Shown: one piece after another, positions 38,691 through 48,136 of the stretch
Position numbering within the stretch: position 1 is the first letter of the stretch
Layout of the letters: each line of letters begins with the position of its first letter
Assembly (NCBI GenBank): GCA_963815135.1
Contig: CAWFFO010000003.1
Coordinates: 1-64,000 of the forward strand
Length of the DNA stretch: 64,000 nucleotides
Reading direction: 5' to 3'
Origin: CAIWTU01 sp963815135
GTDB taxonomy: Bacteria; Desulfobacterota; Desulfuromonadia; Geobacterales; Geobacteraceae
Program-made: the position numbers and the translations under genes
The notes under the pieces: model-generated
Seen by the model: only the letters and a program-made list of their open reading frames with translations
Told to the model about the DNA's origin: nothing
The model's database searches: none

Positions 38691-39176
38691 TCAGGGGACC
38701 GGCTTTTCTATGATATCCCTGGGAATTGCACGATAGCCGGAGGAATCGGCCAGGGAAATAATTGTATCCATGGGGATCTTCCACACTCCATCCACCCGGC
38801 TCAGGCTGAATGACTGGCTGAAATACCTTGTACCTGCGCCATCCTTCTCCATACCTACCGTTGCCAGGAGTATCACCCTGTCTGGAGACACGTAAGCAGC
38901 CTTGACTTCTCGCAATTGTTCCCAGCAACAGGCGGGCTTGCGCAGGGAATTGACCATCTTTTCGAGAAAATAATACTTTCCGTGATTTCCCCGCTGAATG
39001 GTGCGCTGATAAAGCTCTTCGAAATGCTCGCCCCGCCAGAGTTCGAGAATATCAGACAAAGCTTGCCGTGCCTCGGCGACCACGAGTCCGTCAGCCATCT
39101 CCGGGGGGGTCGCCGAGGCCGTAATGGCAACGGTAAAAAGGGAAACCAGTAGAGATATGACCATCACAAGCTTCAT
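38691..39176 (-). CDS. Secreted protein of unknown function, tandem paralogue A
   Basis: A 161-residue exported protein. The signal peptide ends ASA (about residue 22). Blocks match the downstream paralogue: LELWRGEHFEELYQRT, LRKPACCWEQLREV and SFSLSRVDGVWKIPMDTII. The spacing of 52 bases between the two genes suggests one operon born by duplication. The pairs share roughly a third of residues by eye. A ligand-binding or stress role in the periplasm is possible but not supported by any motif I know. Confidence 0.72.
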   Translation of the reverse strand: MKLVMVISLLVSLFTVAITASATPPEMADGLVVAEARQALSDILELWRGEHFEELYQRTIQRGNHGKYYFLEKMVNSLRKPACCWEQLREVKAAYVSPDRVILLATVGMEKDGAGTRYFSQSFSLSRVDGVWKIPMDTIISLADSSGYRAIPRDIIEKPVP

Positions 39177-39298
39177 AATTTTTGCCTAATATGAATTTTT
39201 GCCAATACTACTGAACATCGTGAACTATGGCAAGCAATTTAGCTTTCTCCCGGAAACACCGGCAAACTCATGAAAAGACGCGACCCCGGTCCGGGCAA

Positions 39299-40336
39299 TT
39301 ACTTTCCGGATGGAGCCTGAATAATTCTGTCGGCAGCTTCGGCAAAAAGACGGAGCTTTTCCATCATCACGGCGAATTTTTTCGGTTTGAGCGACTGGGG
39401 GCCGTCCGAAGAAGCGTGTTCCGGATCGGGATGAACCTCGACGATCAGTCCGTCGGCCCCCGCCGCCACGGCGGCATAGCACATGGGGGCCACGTAATGG
39501 TAATTGCCGGTGCCGTGGGAGGGGTCGGCGATAACCGGCAGATGGGTCTTTTCCTTCAGCACCGGGATGGCGGAGAGGTCGAGGGTGTTGCGGGTGGCCG
39601 TCTCGAAGGTGCGGATTCCCCGCTCACAGAGGATTACCGACTGGTTCCCCTCGCTCATGATATATTCTGCGCTCATGAGGAACTCCTGGATGGTCATGGA
39701 CATCCCCCGTTTCAGCAGCACCGGCCGGTTGAGCTGGCCGACCTTTTTCAGCAGGGCGAAGTTCTGGGCAATTGCGCGCGCCGATCTGGAGCATGTCGGC
39801 GTATTCGGCCACCAGTTCAGCGGTTTCCGGGTTAACCACCTCGGTGACGAAGGGCAGGCCGGTCAGTTCCCGCGCCTTGGCCAGCAGCTTCAGCCCCTCT
39901 TCTTCCAGACCCTGGAAGGAGTAGGGAGAGGTGCGGGGCTTGAACGCGCCGCCACGCAGCATCTGGGCGCCGGCCTTTTTACCGTCGGCGCCGATTCGAT
40001 GATCTGGCGTTCGCTCTCCACCGAACAGGGGCCCGCCATGACAACGATCTCCGTGCCGCCGATGGCGACCGTGTCGCTGACCCGGATGATGCTCGGTTCC
40101 TTCTTCACTTCTTTCGACGCCAGTTTGTAGGGCTGGAGAATGGGAACCACGCTCTCCACCCCGGTCATGGATTCAATGGACTGGAGGACCAGTTTGCCCC
40201 GTTCGTCGCCGATGGCGCCGATCACATCCCGAGTCGAACCGTGAATGACATGGGGTTTGTACCCCAGTTCCTTGATCCGCTTCAGCACCTCGCTTTTCTC
40301 CTTTTTCGCTGCTCCTGCTTTCATGACGATGATCAT
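39299..40336 (-). CDS. aroF: DAHP synthase, short Thermotoga-like type (two frameshifts)
   Basis: Conceptual product of about 345 residues, the first enzyme of the shikimate pathway (erythrose-4-phosphate plus PEP). An N-terminal ferredoxin/ACT-like regulatory domain (IIVMKAGAAKKEKSEVLKRI to residue about 70) precedes the barrel, with VVMAGPCSVES, LRGGAFKPRTSPYSFQG and PVIADPSHGTGNYHYV, where His and metal ligands sit. One base is missing from an A-run at about 39980 and one T is extra at about 39775. AAGGAGAAAGG precedes the ATG. The upstream Phe-rich leader points to attenuation by aromatic amino acids. Confidence 0.9.
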
Positions 40337-40363
40337 TCCTTTCTCCTTGTGTTCCCGAAAACG

Positions 40364-40393
40364 AAAAGGCCGGAAGGATTTCACCCCCCGGCC
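40364..40393 (-). terminator. Second leader terminator of the DAHP synthase gene
   Basis: GGCCGG/CCGGCC stem followed on the minus strand by TTTTCGTTTT, only 28 bases before the start codon. Confidence 0.65.
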
Positions 40394-40421
40394 TGATACT
40401 GTTCGCTTGCGTGCTGAAACG

Positions 40422-40459
40422 AAAAAAGCCGGGGGGGATTTCTGTCCACCCTCGGCTTT
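40422..40459 (-). terminator. First leader terminator (attenuator) of the DAHP synthase gene
   Basis: On the minus strand AAAGCCGAGGG pairs with CCCCCGGCTTT and runs into a T-run. It begins about 31 bases after the stop of the Phe-rich leader peptide. Confidence 0.75.
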
Positions 40460-40489
40460 CGGTCATTTAGTAATTGCGGCTCTCCTAAA

Positions 40490-40576
40490 TCAGACCTCAC
40501 CCCGGGCAGACGGCCTAAAATAAAAGCCGCACCAGAAGGAAAAGGTAAAAAAGTTGAAATAGCCGTTAAGATTCAT
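40490..40576 (-). CDS. Phe-rich leader peptide controlling DAHP synthase
   Basis: A 28-codon frame that begins MNLNGYFNFFTFSFWCGFYF, containing seven Phe, two Tyr and one Trp among its first 20 codons. Such leaders, as pheL in enterobacteria, make the ribosome stall when the charged tRNA is scarce, which changes folding of the downstream RNA. Two terminator hairpins between this peptide and the DAHP synthase gene complete the arrangement. A TTGACA box lies upstream, near 40608, but the -10 is unclear. Confidence 0.75.
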   Translation of the reverse strand: MNLNGYFNFFTFSFWCGFYFRPSARGEV

Positions 40577-40683
40577 GGTCGTATATTCACCGATTCACGT
40601 ATTGACTGTCAAGAAAAAAATAATCGGAATTAATCCGGCAAAAAATAAGCTTAGACAAGCTTCCTTCAGCCTTGCACCCGCCA

Positions 40684-43359
40684 TTAATGCGCCTCGCTCC
40701 AGTTCCCGCCGTAATTGATATCGACCTTGAGCGGCACTTTCAGGCTGACGGCGTTTTCCATCTCGTGGCGCACCAGCAATTCCATATCGAGTTTTTCTTC
40801 CTCCGGGACCTCTAAAACCAGTTCGTCATGCACCTGCATGATCAGCCTGCTTTTCCACCCCTCTTTCAGCAGCCTGTCGGATACCCTTACCATGGCCTTC
40901 TTGATGATATCGGCCGCGGACCCCTGTATCGGATAGTTAACGGCATTCCTCTGGGCAAAGGCCCTTACGTTGCCGTTCTTGCTGGCGATATCGGGGATCG
41001 GCAGCCTACGCCCGAGAACGGTGGTCACGTAACCCTTAACTTCCGCCTCCTTGACGCAGGCATCCAGAAACTCCCGAGCGCCTCTGTGACGAGCAAAGTA
41101 ATTTTCTATGAACTCTTTAGCCGTTTTCGTGGAAACACCCAGCTCCCTTGCCAGGCCGAAGGCACCTTGTCCGTAGATTACCCCGAAGTTGACGGTTTTG
41201 GCCTGGCGGCGCATCTCGGCGGTAACCAGTCCCGGCATGATATCGAAAACCTCGCTTGCCGTCCTGGTGTGAATGTCTTCATCGGCGGCAAAAGCCTCGC
41301 ATAAAACCCGGTCTTCCGACAGGTGGGCAAGGACGCGCAGTTCGATCTGCGAATAGTCCGCTGACAGGAGCAGGTGTCCCTCCTCCGCAATAAAGGCCTT
41401 TCGTATTTTTCGCCCCTCTTCGGTGCGGATCGGGATATTCTGCAGGTTCGGCTCAGATGAAGACAGCCTCCCGGTGTTTGTCACCGCCTGGTTGTAAGAG
41501 GTATGGATGCGGCCGGTCGATTTATCCACGAGCCTCGGCAGGGCATCGGTGTACGTCGATTTCAGTTTGCTGAGACTCCGGTACTGCAGGATGGTTTTCG
41601 GAAGTTCGTAATCACGCGCAAGTCCGGTCAGCACGTCCATATCGGTGGACCAGCCGGTCTTGGTCTTGGTTTTTTTCCCGGAGGGAAGCCCCATCCTTTC
41701 GAACAGCACCTCTCCCAGCTGCTTCGGAGAGTTGATGTTGAATTCGCAGCCTGCCTGGTCGAAAATTTCCCGCTCCAGGGATGCCAACTGCACAGCAAAA
41801 CCGTCCGACAATTCCATCAGCATGGCCAGATCGACCTTGACTCCACACAGTTCCATCTCGGCCAGGACCTTGACCAGCGGGATTTCCAGATCGAAGTAGA
41901 GCCGTTCCATGTCAGCCTCCGCCAAACGCGGCAGGAAAATTCCGCGAAGGAGGAAGGCAGCGTCCGCATCTTCGCAGGAATATATGGAAGCCTTTTCCAC
42001 CGGCACCTGGGAGAAATTCACCTGTTCCTTGCCGGTTCCGGCAACCTCACCATAGGAAATCATCTTGTGGTCCAGAAATTCGACAGACAGCGAATCGAGA
42101 CCGTGACTGGAACGGACCGGATTGAGCAGATAGGAAGCCACCATGGTATCGCACCACACTCCCCGCATCTCGATACCGTAACGTCGCAGCACCTGGTAAT
42201 CATATTTGATGTTCTGCCCTATCTTGTGCTTCTCGGGATCTGTAAGAAACGGACGCAGCGCGTCCAGGGTCCGGGTCCTGTCGAGCTGGGCCGGAGCTCC
42301 GGGATAGGAGTGCCCCACTGGAATATAGTACGCCTCATGCTCCCTGAACGACAGGGAAATGCCCACTATTTCCGCCTCCAGCGAGTTGAGGCTGGTTGTT
42401 TCCAGATCGATGGAACATTCCGGAACGTTTTGCAGTTCACGAAGCAGACTCTCCAGTTCTTCCGCGGTAAGAACGGTTTTATAACTTTCGGTGCTGAGGG
42501 TCGCTTCGCTGGTCAGTTCCTTCATGAGAGTGGTAAAGCCGTACTCCCGGAAAAGCTCCGCAAGCTTCCTGTTGTCCGGTGGTTCGACGCCAAAATCCTC
42601 GTACCGGTATTCGATCGGCACTTCAAAACTGACGGTGGCGAGCCTGCGGGACAGTAAAGCCTGTTCTGCGAACTCCCTGATCTTCTCGCCCGTCTTTCCT
42701 TTCACCTCCGACACACCGGCCAGCAGACTCTCCATGGAGCCGAATTCACGGATCAGCTTGATGGCGGTCTTTTCCCCGATGGAAGGAACCCCGGGTATAT
42801 TATCCGAGCTGTCACCTGCAAGGCCGAGGATATCGGTAACCAGCTCCGGCCCTACCCCGAACCGCTCATGAACCTCACTGATCCCGGACACCTTGTCCTT
42901 CATTGTGTCGAGAAGAGTGATGTTTTCGCTGACAACCTGCATCAGGTCCTTGTCCCCGGTAACTACGACCACATCCATGCCCTTTTTTTCACAGTCTCTG
43001 GCAATGGTGGCAATAATGTCGTCCGCCTCGTAACCCGCCATTTCCAGCGCCGGTATATTGAATGCGCGCACCATTTCCTTGATGGGCGAGATCTGCGGGA
43101 CAAGATCCTCCGGCATTGCCGACCGGTTGGCCTTGTATTCGGGATAAAGTTCAGTTCTGAATGTTTGCCTTCCCACATCGAAAACAACCGCGATATGGTC
43201 CGGCTTCCTGTCCTTCAGCACTTTCAGCAGCATCTGGGTAAATCCGTACAGGGCATTGGTGGGAAAGCCCTTGGGAGAACTGAGGTGGCGTATGGCATAA
43301 TAGGCCCGGTAGATATAGGAAGAACCATCAATCAGGTATAACGTCCGCTTCTCGGCCAT
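40684..43359 (-). CDS. polA: DNA polymerase I
   Basis: An 891-residue three-domain polymerase. The 5'-3' exonuclease/flap domain begins YLIDGSSYIYRAYYAI and has VVTGDKDLMQVV. A 3'-5' exonuclease-like domain (about 320-500) keeps SIDLETTSLNS, so proofreading residues look present. The polymerase domain has LLSADYSQIELRVLAHLS, RRQAKTVNFGVIYGQGAFGL and LIMQVHDELVLEVP. Its ATG shares one base with the stop of the DUF4177-like gene upstream. Confidence 0.96.
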   Translation of the reverse strand: MAEKRTLYLIDGSSYIYRAYYAIRHLSSPKGFPTNALYGFTQMLLKVLKDRKPDHIAVVFDVGRQTFRTELYPEYKANRSAMPEDLVPQISPIKEMVRAFNIPALEMAGYEADDIIATIARDCEKKGMDVVVVTGDKDLMQVVSENITLLDTMKDKVSGISEVHERFGVGPELVTDILGLAGDSSDNIPGVPSIGEKTAIKLIREFGSMESLLAGVSEVKGKTGEKIREFAEQALLSRRLATVSFEVPIEYRYEDFGVEPPDNRKLAELFREYGFTTLMKELTSEATLSTESYKTVLTAEELESLLRELQNVPECSIDLETTSLNSLEAEIVGISLSFREHEAYYIPVGHSYPGAPAQLDRTRTLDALRPFLTDPEKHKIGQNIKYDYQVLRRYGIEMRGVWCDTMVASYLLNPVRSSHGLDSLSVEFLDHKMISYGEVAGTGKEQVNFSQVPVEKASIYSCEDADAAFLLRGIFLPRLAEADMERLYFDLEIPLVKVLAEMELCGVKVDLAMLMELSDGFAVQLASLEREIFDQAGCEFNINSPKQLGEVLFERMGLPSGKKTKTKTGWSTDMDVLTGLARDYELPKTILQYRSLSKLKSTYTDALPRLVDKSTGRIHTSYNQAVTNTGRLSSSEPNLQNIPIRTEEGRKIRKAFIAEEGHLLLSADYSQIELRVLAHLSEDRVLCEAFAADEDIHTRTASEVFDIMPGLVTAEMRRQAKTVNFGVIYGQGAFGLARELGVSTKTAKEFIENYFARHRGAREFLDACVKEAEVKGYVTTVLGRRLPIPDIASKNGNVRAFAQRNAVNYPIQGSAADIIKKAMVRVSDRLLKEGWKSRLIMQVHDELVLEVPEEEKLDMELLVRHEMENAVSLKVPLKVDINYGGNWSEAH

Positions 43360-43535
43360 TATTTCTCCTCTTCTCTGGAGAATATTATAAAAGCCATGGA
43401 CGGCCTTCTGCTCGATTCGCGCATGGCGAACTGCATGCAGTCGAATCGCCATCCGAGCCGGGTCCATTCGTTGAGGGCACTTTCCAGGGAGTCCTCACCA
43501 ACCGCGTTAACTTCAACCACTTTGTAAACAAGCAT
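43359..43535 (-). CDS. DUF4177-like small protein
   Basis: A 58-residue protein: MLVYKVVEVNAVGEDSLESA, then LNEWTRLGWRFDCMQFAMRE and AFIIFSREEEK. The W-x-x-LGW pattern and the strand-helix-strand layout match DUF4177. GGGGGAAGGT precedes the chosen ATG. Its stop TAA overlaps the polA ATG by one base, so they are coupled. Function unknown. Confidence 0.7.
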   Translation of the reverse strand: MLVYKVVEVNAVGEDSLESALNEWTRLGWRFDCMQFAMRESSRRPSMAFIIFSREEEK

Positions 43536-43727
43536 ACCTTCCCCCGCTTTCAAGACCCGGTACCTGCCCAAGGGTCAACATTGTCCAAATTCGTAATGAT
43601 AGTCGGCATATTAGCTTATATGCTCAGGCTCTTCAAGGGAGAACGACTTTTTCGACCACTTCCGCACGCAACAACAGTGGGGTCCTGACCGACAATACGG
43701 CAATCCGGTTCGTAGCCACGGCACGCG

Positions 43728-45020
43728 TTGACTCATAATAAAAGGTAACCGAAAGAAAGCAACGTTGCCTCAAGATTGAGGTGACCGAAGGGTAGTGAAG
43801 ATAGTCTTGAGATTTTCTTCGATTTTTCTTTTCAGTGTAAAAGGATTAAGAGAATTGTAAACTTCCTGGAGATGGTTTTTGGCATTGAGGGTAATGTGCT
43901 CAGAGCCGAGAAGTCTCTGGTAAGGGGTTTTTGGCGGTTCGTAGGTTTTAACGTATCGAGAGTTGATTCTGGTTTTTTGTTTGAGTTTGAGAGTTGGACA
44001 GAAGAAGTTGGTAAATTGGCTCCATTCGTTCTTGTAGAGCTCATTGACAAGGCTGACCAATTCCGGTTTATCAAACCTGTCGTAGCCCAATAATTGACGG
44101 ACATGAGTCCAGTTTTTCTGTTCGACGAAAGCATTATCATTTTTGCGATAGGGACGTGATCTGGAGAAGAGTACCGGTGTAGTGGGACGGTCGGTGAAAT
44201 ACCTCACCAGGTGATGGTTGAGGAATTCGGAGCCGTTATCGCAGTCAAAACCGAGAATAGGGAAGGCAAGGCCCTGTTCGATATCCTGGATCCTTTTCAA
44301 TACCCCTTGAGAGCCTCTGCCCCACACGGCTCTGTTTTCTGTCCAGCCGCTCAGGATATCTGTAAAGGTGAGGCTGTAGACAAAGTCCCCAGCCATGGAG
44401 TTGCCGCAGTGAGCCACGGTGTCGGCCTCAAAGTAGCCTGGCTGTGTGACATCCCAGTGATCGGTCTTAACAGGGATCTGATTTTTTAGAAGCGTTCCCG
44501 GCCTGGTGGTACAGCGGCCCTTTTTGTAGAGAGCTCTGTAAGGCTTGAGTAACCGATCGATAGTTGCAGGGCTTATCTGCAGTAACTTCTTTTCCAGGAC
44601 CTTACCCAAGGGCTCGTATTCTTTCTCGTAAAAGGGGAGCCAGAGGGCAAGCGCGGCCTTGAGCTTCTTGGAGCACATTTGGTCAGTTGCAAACCAGATG
44701 CGTTTCAAAGCCTCAAGCAGCTTCGTATCGTGGTAAATTGTCTTGGGGCCGGGACGATTGCCGGCTTTTCCAGTCGGCTTCTTATGGGCCTTTTTGAGCA
44801 ACCTGATGGCGTACTTGCGGTTATAGCCGCAGTTTGCACAGAATTCATCCAGAATAAGGGTCTTGACTCTTTTACCAGCCCGCTGGTAGCGAGTGCTAAT
44901 TGCTTCCAAGTAATCACGCTTTGAACGTAGCACCATATCCAGGCCTCCTTTCGGTTACCTTTAATATGATGCAACGTTCCTGTTTCATGTCATGCTACGG
45001 TTACATTTAATATGAGTCAA
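43728..45020 (-). mobile_element. Complete insertion sequence with rve-type transposase
   Basis: About 1,293 bases bounded by imperfect inverted repeats (TTGACTCATAATAAAAGGTAACCG at the left, the complement of CGGTTACATTTAATATGAGTCAA at the right), each with the transposase inside. A second copy of the repeat core (CGGTTACCTTTAATATGA) lies inside the right end near 44962. A target duplication was not clear. The single intact gene suggests a recent copy. It separates the polA cluster from the hsp20 region. Confidence 0.8.
43770..44936 (-). CDS. IS transposase, DDE integrase-core type
   Basis: A 388-residue transposase. The N-terminal part is helix-turn-helix-like (RLLKKAHKKPTGKAGNRPGPK). The catalytic core shows three acidic positions: Asp in YFEADTVAH, Asp in FDCDNGSEF and Glu in NDNAFVEQKN. 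It is of the rve integrase type and resembles IS481- or ISNCY-like proteins; the family is not settled. An AGGAGG site precedes the ATG. No frameshift is present, so it should be active. Confidence 0.88.
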   Translation of the reverse strand: MVLRSKRDYLEAISTRYQRAGKRVKTLILDEFCANCGYNRKYAIRLLKKAHKKPTGKAGNRPGPKTIYHDTKLLEALKRIWFATDQMCSKKLKAALALWLPFYEKEYEPLGKVLEKKLLQISPATIDRLLKPYRALYKKGRCTTRPGTLLKNQIPVKTDHWDVTQPGYFEADTVAHCGNSMAGDFVYSLTFTDILSGWTENRAVWGRGSQGVLKRIQDIEQGLAFPILGFDCDNGSEFLNHHLVRYFTDRPTTPVLFSRSRPYRKNDNAFVEQKNWTHVRQLLGYDRFDKPELVSLVNELYKNEWSQFTNFFCPTLKLKQKTRINSRYVKTYEPPKTPYQRLLGSEHITLNAKNHLQEVYNSLNPFTLKRKIEENLKTIFTTLRSPQS

Positions 45021-45149
45021 TTCGCGGCATTTCTAACAATTTGCCCGGCGATGAAAACATGCTACAATTTCTGTAAGAAGGAAAGGAGGTGAAAAGAAAT
45101 CACATACCTGACTTCCCACAAGCTGCAATAAAATTTCAGAGGGGTGCTT

Positions 45150-45326
45150 ATGACATCTGAAAAAGAACTGGAAACAATAGAAGAAATGGCGGAAGAAGCT
45201 GAATTCATGCTGGATGAAGACTACGAGAAAAAAGACCTGAAAGAAAAAAGAGGAGTCATCAAGGAAACCCTTTACGATGGCTCGAAAAAGCTTAAACACA
45301 TAGTTCCCAAGGGCAAACAAGTATAA
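45150..45326 (+). CDS. Small acidic/lysine-rich hypothetical protein
   Basis: A 58-residue, highly charged, helical-looking protein (KELETIEEMAEEAEFMLDED, KKLKHIVPKGKQV). GAGGGG lies at good spacing before the ATG and a terminator follows. No domain was recognised. It is upstream of hsp20 but separated from it by the terminator. Confidence 0.55.
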   Translation: MTSEKELETIEEMAEEAEFMLDEDYEKKDLKEKRGVIKETLYDGSKKLKHIVPKGKQV

Positions 45327-45404
45327 AATAAAAAAAATGCAATTAAACAGGCAGATGAATTAATTCACTGCTTCAATTTCTTTTTGAAAGAAACTTTATC
45401 GGGA

Positions 45405-45440
45405 AAGGGGGAGAAGGCGAACAGCTTTCTCCCCCTTGAC
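45405..45440 (+). terminator. Terminator between the small gene and hsp20
   Basis: An 11-bp stem (AAGGGGGAGAA/TTCTCCCCCTT) followed by GACATTTT, about 80 bases after the small gene. Confidence 0.6.
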
Positions 45441-45494
45441 ATTTTGAAAAGCATGATTACTTTTTTTAAAGCAAATTTTTAAAGGAGGAAAAGA

Positions 45495-45938
45495 ATGGGC
45501 ATAGTACGGTATAACCCTTTCAGTGAGTTGCGCGCCATGCAGGAACAAATGAACCGTCTCCTCGACCTCGCCTGGAACCGCGAACAGGGCGAGGATATCC
45601 GTGAAGGAATCTGGCAGCCGCCGGTGGACATATACGAAGATTCGGATACCGTGGTGATCAAGGCGGAATTGCCGGGCATGGACCAGAAGGATATCGTGGT
45701 AAAGGTTGAAAACAACACCTTGATTCTGCGCGGAGAAAGGAAACATGACCAGGAAATCAGGAAAGAAAACTACCACAGGATCGAACGCTACTACGGAACT
45801 TTCCAGCGCAGCTTTTCCCTGCCGCAGACCGTAAACCTGGACAAGATATCGGCTTCGTGCGACAGGGGCGTTCTCACCATTACCCTGCCTAAAAAGGAAG
45901 AAACCAAACCGAAACAGATAACAGTTGAAATAAAATAA
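45495..45938 (+). CDS. Hsp20 small heat-shock protein
   Basis: A 147-residue alpha-crystallin-type chaperone that holds unfolded proteins. The core (about 42-135) has IWQPPVDIYEDSDTVVIKAELPGM, RYYGTFQRSFSLPQTV and GVLTITLPKK, with an IxI-like tail. AAAGGAGG precedes the ATG. Monocistronic in appearance. Confidence 0.94.
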   Translation: MGIVRYNPFSELRAMQEQMNRLLDLAWNREQGEDIREGIWQPPVDIYEDSDTVVIKAELPGMDQKDIVVKVENNTLILRGERKHDQEIRKENYHRIERYYGTFQRSFSLPQTVNLDKISASCDRGVLTITLPKKEETKPKQITVEIK

Positions 45939-46200
45939 AAACAGTGACAAGGGTGGAGAAGGTCAGCACCATTTGCCCTTCTTCACCAGATCCTGAATCC
46001 GTGATGCCTGAACACCGGAGTCAGCAGAATGCCGGAGTTCTGCGTCGCTGTGATCGTAACATGCCGTTCAAGCCGGGGGAACTTCGTCGGGTCGCCTCAT
46101 ATTACCGAAATGCAAAAACTGAGGCGTTCCGCGCAAACGAAGGCATGAAGACGTCACGTATTCATGCAGCTGACAACAAGCAAAGTGACGCATGCCCTGT

Positions 46201-47007
46201 TCAGCCCGCCTCGTTCATGCTGCCGGTCCTGTAGCCCTGCAAATCCAGGGCTACGTAAACGAATCCGGCCGACTTGAAGAAGCTGACGACCTCCTGCCGC
46301 AATTTCCCATCGAGAAAATTATCCAGTTCATTTTCTCCAACTTCTATCCTTGCCGTGTCGTGGTGAAACCTTACCCGGTAATTTCTGAAACCCTTTTGCT
46401 TGAGAAATTCTTCGCACCTTTCGATCACCCGGAGCCTGTCTCCGGTTATCCGCACCCCATATGGAAACCGGCTGGCCAGGCAGGCATAAGGCTGCTTGTC
46501 CCAGGTGGGCAGCCCCATGTCACGGCTCAAGCTGCGGATTTCCTCTTTGGACAACTGTGATTCCAGCAGAGGGCTCTTTATTTTCAATTCCTCGACGGCT
46601 TTTCGTCCCGGACGGTAATCATCCAGATCGTCAACGTTGCTCCCTTCGGCGACACAGGCCAATCCCAGCTCGGCAGCCTTGTCCACCAATATCTGAAAAA
46701 GCTCTTTTTTACAAAAATAACAGCGGTCCTTCGGGTTCCCCGAGAAACCCTCTATTTCGAGTTCGTTGGATTCAATAACAAGATGCCCGGCCCCGATGAC
46801 GCGCGCCAGTTCCATTGCCCCGGCAAGCTCCGATTCGGGATAGGTCGGTGAAGAAGCGGTAACGGCCCATGCCTTGTCACCGAGGACATCATGGGCGACC
46901 TTGAGCAGAAACGTCGAATCTACGCCACCCGAAAAAGCAATCAGAACAGACCCCAATCCACGAATATTCTCTTTCAGTTTTTCAAATTTTTCCTGAAGCG
47001 GATCCAT
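46201..47007 (-). CDS. larE: LarE-type ATP-dependent sulfur transferase
   Basis: A 268-residue PP-loop protein of the LarE family, which donates sulfur for the nickel-pincer cofactor of lactate racemase. The ATP motif SGGVDSTFL is near residues 26-34. The Cys candidates are in DRCYFCKK and YACLASRFPYG; the latter matches the position of the sacrificial or cluster-binding Cys in known LarE proteins. LarA, LarB and LarC are not in the window. Its neighbour is cysK, which may supply sulfur or simply be adjacent. Confidence 0.87.
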   Translation of the reverse strand: MDPLQEKFEKLKENIRGLGSVLIAFSGGVDSTFLLKVAHDVLGDKAWAVTASSPTYPESELAGAMELARVIGAGHLVIESNELEIEGFSGNPKDRCYFCKKELFQILVDKAAELGLACVAEGSNVDDLDDYRPGRKAVEELKIKSPLLESQLSKEEIRSLSRDMGLPTWDKQPYACLASRFPYGVRITGDRLRVIERCEEFLKQKGFRNYRVRFHHDTARIEVGENELDNFLDGKLRQEVVSFFKSAGFVYVALDLQGYRTGSMNEAG

Positions 47008-47019
47008 ATTTCTCCTGAA

Positions 47020-47050
47020 AATGAAATACCCCGCAGCGAGCTTCGGGGTA
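47020..47050 (-). terminator. Terminator of cysK
   Basis: TACCCCG/CGGGGTA stem followed on the minus strand by TTTCATTTTC, between the cysK stop and the larE start. Confidence 0.6.
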
Positions 47051-47092
47051 TCGATTGTTGAAATAACGCAAGGAATTCAATAATTGGAACGA

Positions 47093-48016
47093 TTAATCGA
47101 ACACTCCCGTCGAAAGGTATCTTTCTCCGGTATCGGGAAGTATGACAACGACGTTTTTCCCCTTGCCCAGCTTTTTTGCCACCTTGAGTGCGGCACACAG
47201 GGCGGCGCCTGACGAAATACCTGCCAGAAGCCCTTCTTCCTTGGCCAGCCTGCGTGTGAATTCATAAGCTTCTTCATTACTTACGGTGACAATTTCATTG
47301 TAAATGGAAGTATTGAGCACTTCCGGGATAAAGCCTGCTCCGATCCCCTGGATTTTGTGCGGGCCGGGCATTCCTCCCGAAAGGATCGGTGAATCAGCCG
47401 GTTCAACCGCTGCAATATGAATTGCCGGGTTATGCTTTTTGAGTGCTTCGCCGGTCCCGGTTATGGTACCCCCGGTTCCGACTCCCGCGACAAAACCATC
47501 GATGGACAGATCTTTCATTGCCGCTATGATTTCAGGACCGGTTGTCCTGCGGTGCATTTCCGGATTTGCCGGATTCCTGAACTGTTGTGGCAGGAGGTAA
47601 CCGTTTGCCTCGGCAAGCTCCTCTGCCTTCTGGACCGCTCCCCGCATACCCTGGGCGCCGGGAGTAAGAATAAGCTCGGCGCCGTAGGCGGCCAGAAGCC
47701 TTCTACGTTCTATGGTCATGGTGTCCGGCATCGTCAGGATCAACTTGTATCCCTTGACCGCACATACCATCGACAAACCGATTCCGGTATTGCCGCTGGT
47801 CGGCTCTACAACCGTACTGCCCGGCTGCAGGCAGCCGTCCTGCTCGGCCTTCTCTATCATTGCCAGGCAAATGCGGTCCTTGACGCTCCCACCGGGATTG
47901 AAGGCTTCGACCTTGGCATAAAGGGCAGCAGAGTCCGCAGTCTCTATCTTATTCAGTCGTACCAGGGGGCAATTACCAATTTGTTCCAGTATTTTTTCAC
48001 TTTTTATGACCGGCAT
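47093..48016 (-). CDS. cysK: Cysteine synthase A
   Basis: A 307-residue PLP enzyme that makes cysteine from O-acetylserine and sulfide. The PLP Lys is in NPGGSVKDRIC, and the loop PTSGNTGIGL, the GTGGTITG phosphate-binding motif and ILPDTGERYLS are intact. AAGGAGGAG precedes the chosen ATG. An Rrf2-type regulator gene is directly upstream and may be its regulator. Confidence 0.94.
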   Translation of the reverse strand: MPVIKSEKILEQIGNCPLVRLNKIETADSAALYAKVEAFNPGGSVKDRICLAMIEKAEQDGCLQPGSTVVEPTSGNTGIGLSMVCAVKGYKLILTMPDTMTIERRRLLAAYGAELILTPGAQGMRGAVQKAEELAEANGYLLPQQFRNPANPEMHRRTTGPEIIAAMKDLSIDGFVAGVGTGGTITGTGEALKKHNPAIHIAAVEPADSPILSGGMPGPHKIQGIGAGFIPEVLNTSIYNEIVTVSNEEAYEFTRRLAKEEGLLAGISSGAALCAALKVAKKLGKGKNVVVILPDTGERYLSTGVFD

Positions 48017-48136
48017 AGACTCCTCCTTCGGCAAATTAGGCTCTGATATGCTTTATCCGGATTAAACAATTACCGGCAAAATACATCTGATAATTCAATC
48101 TGGACTTTTGTCAAAAGTTAATTACAGTGCGTTCCA

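Noticed and set aside
41503..42657. A 384-codon plus-strand frame inside polA
   Set aside because: Antisense shadow of an intact, highly conserved gene; no recognisable motif.
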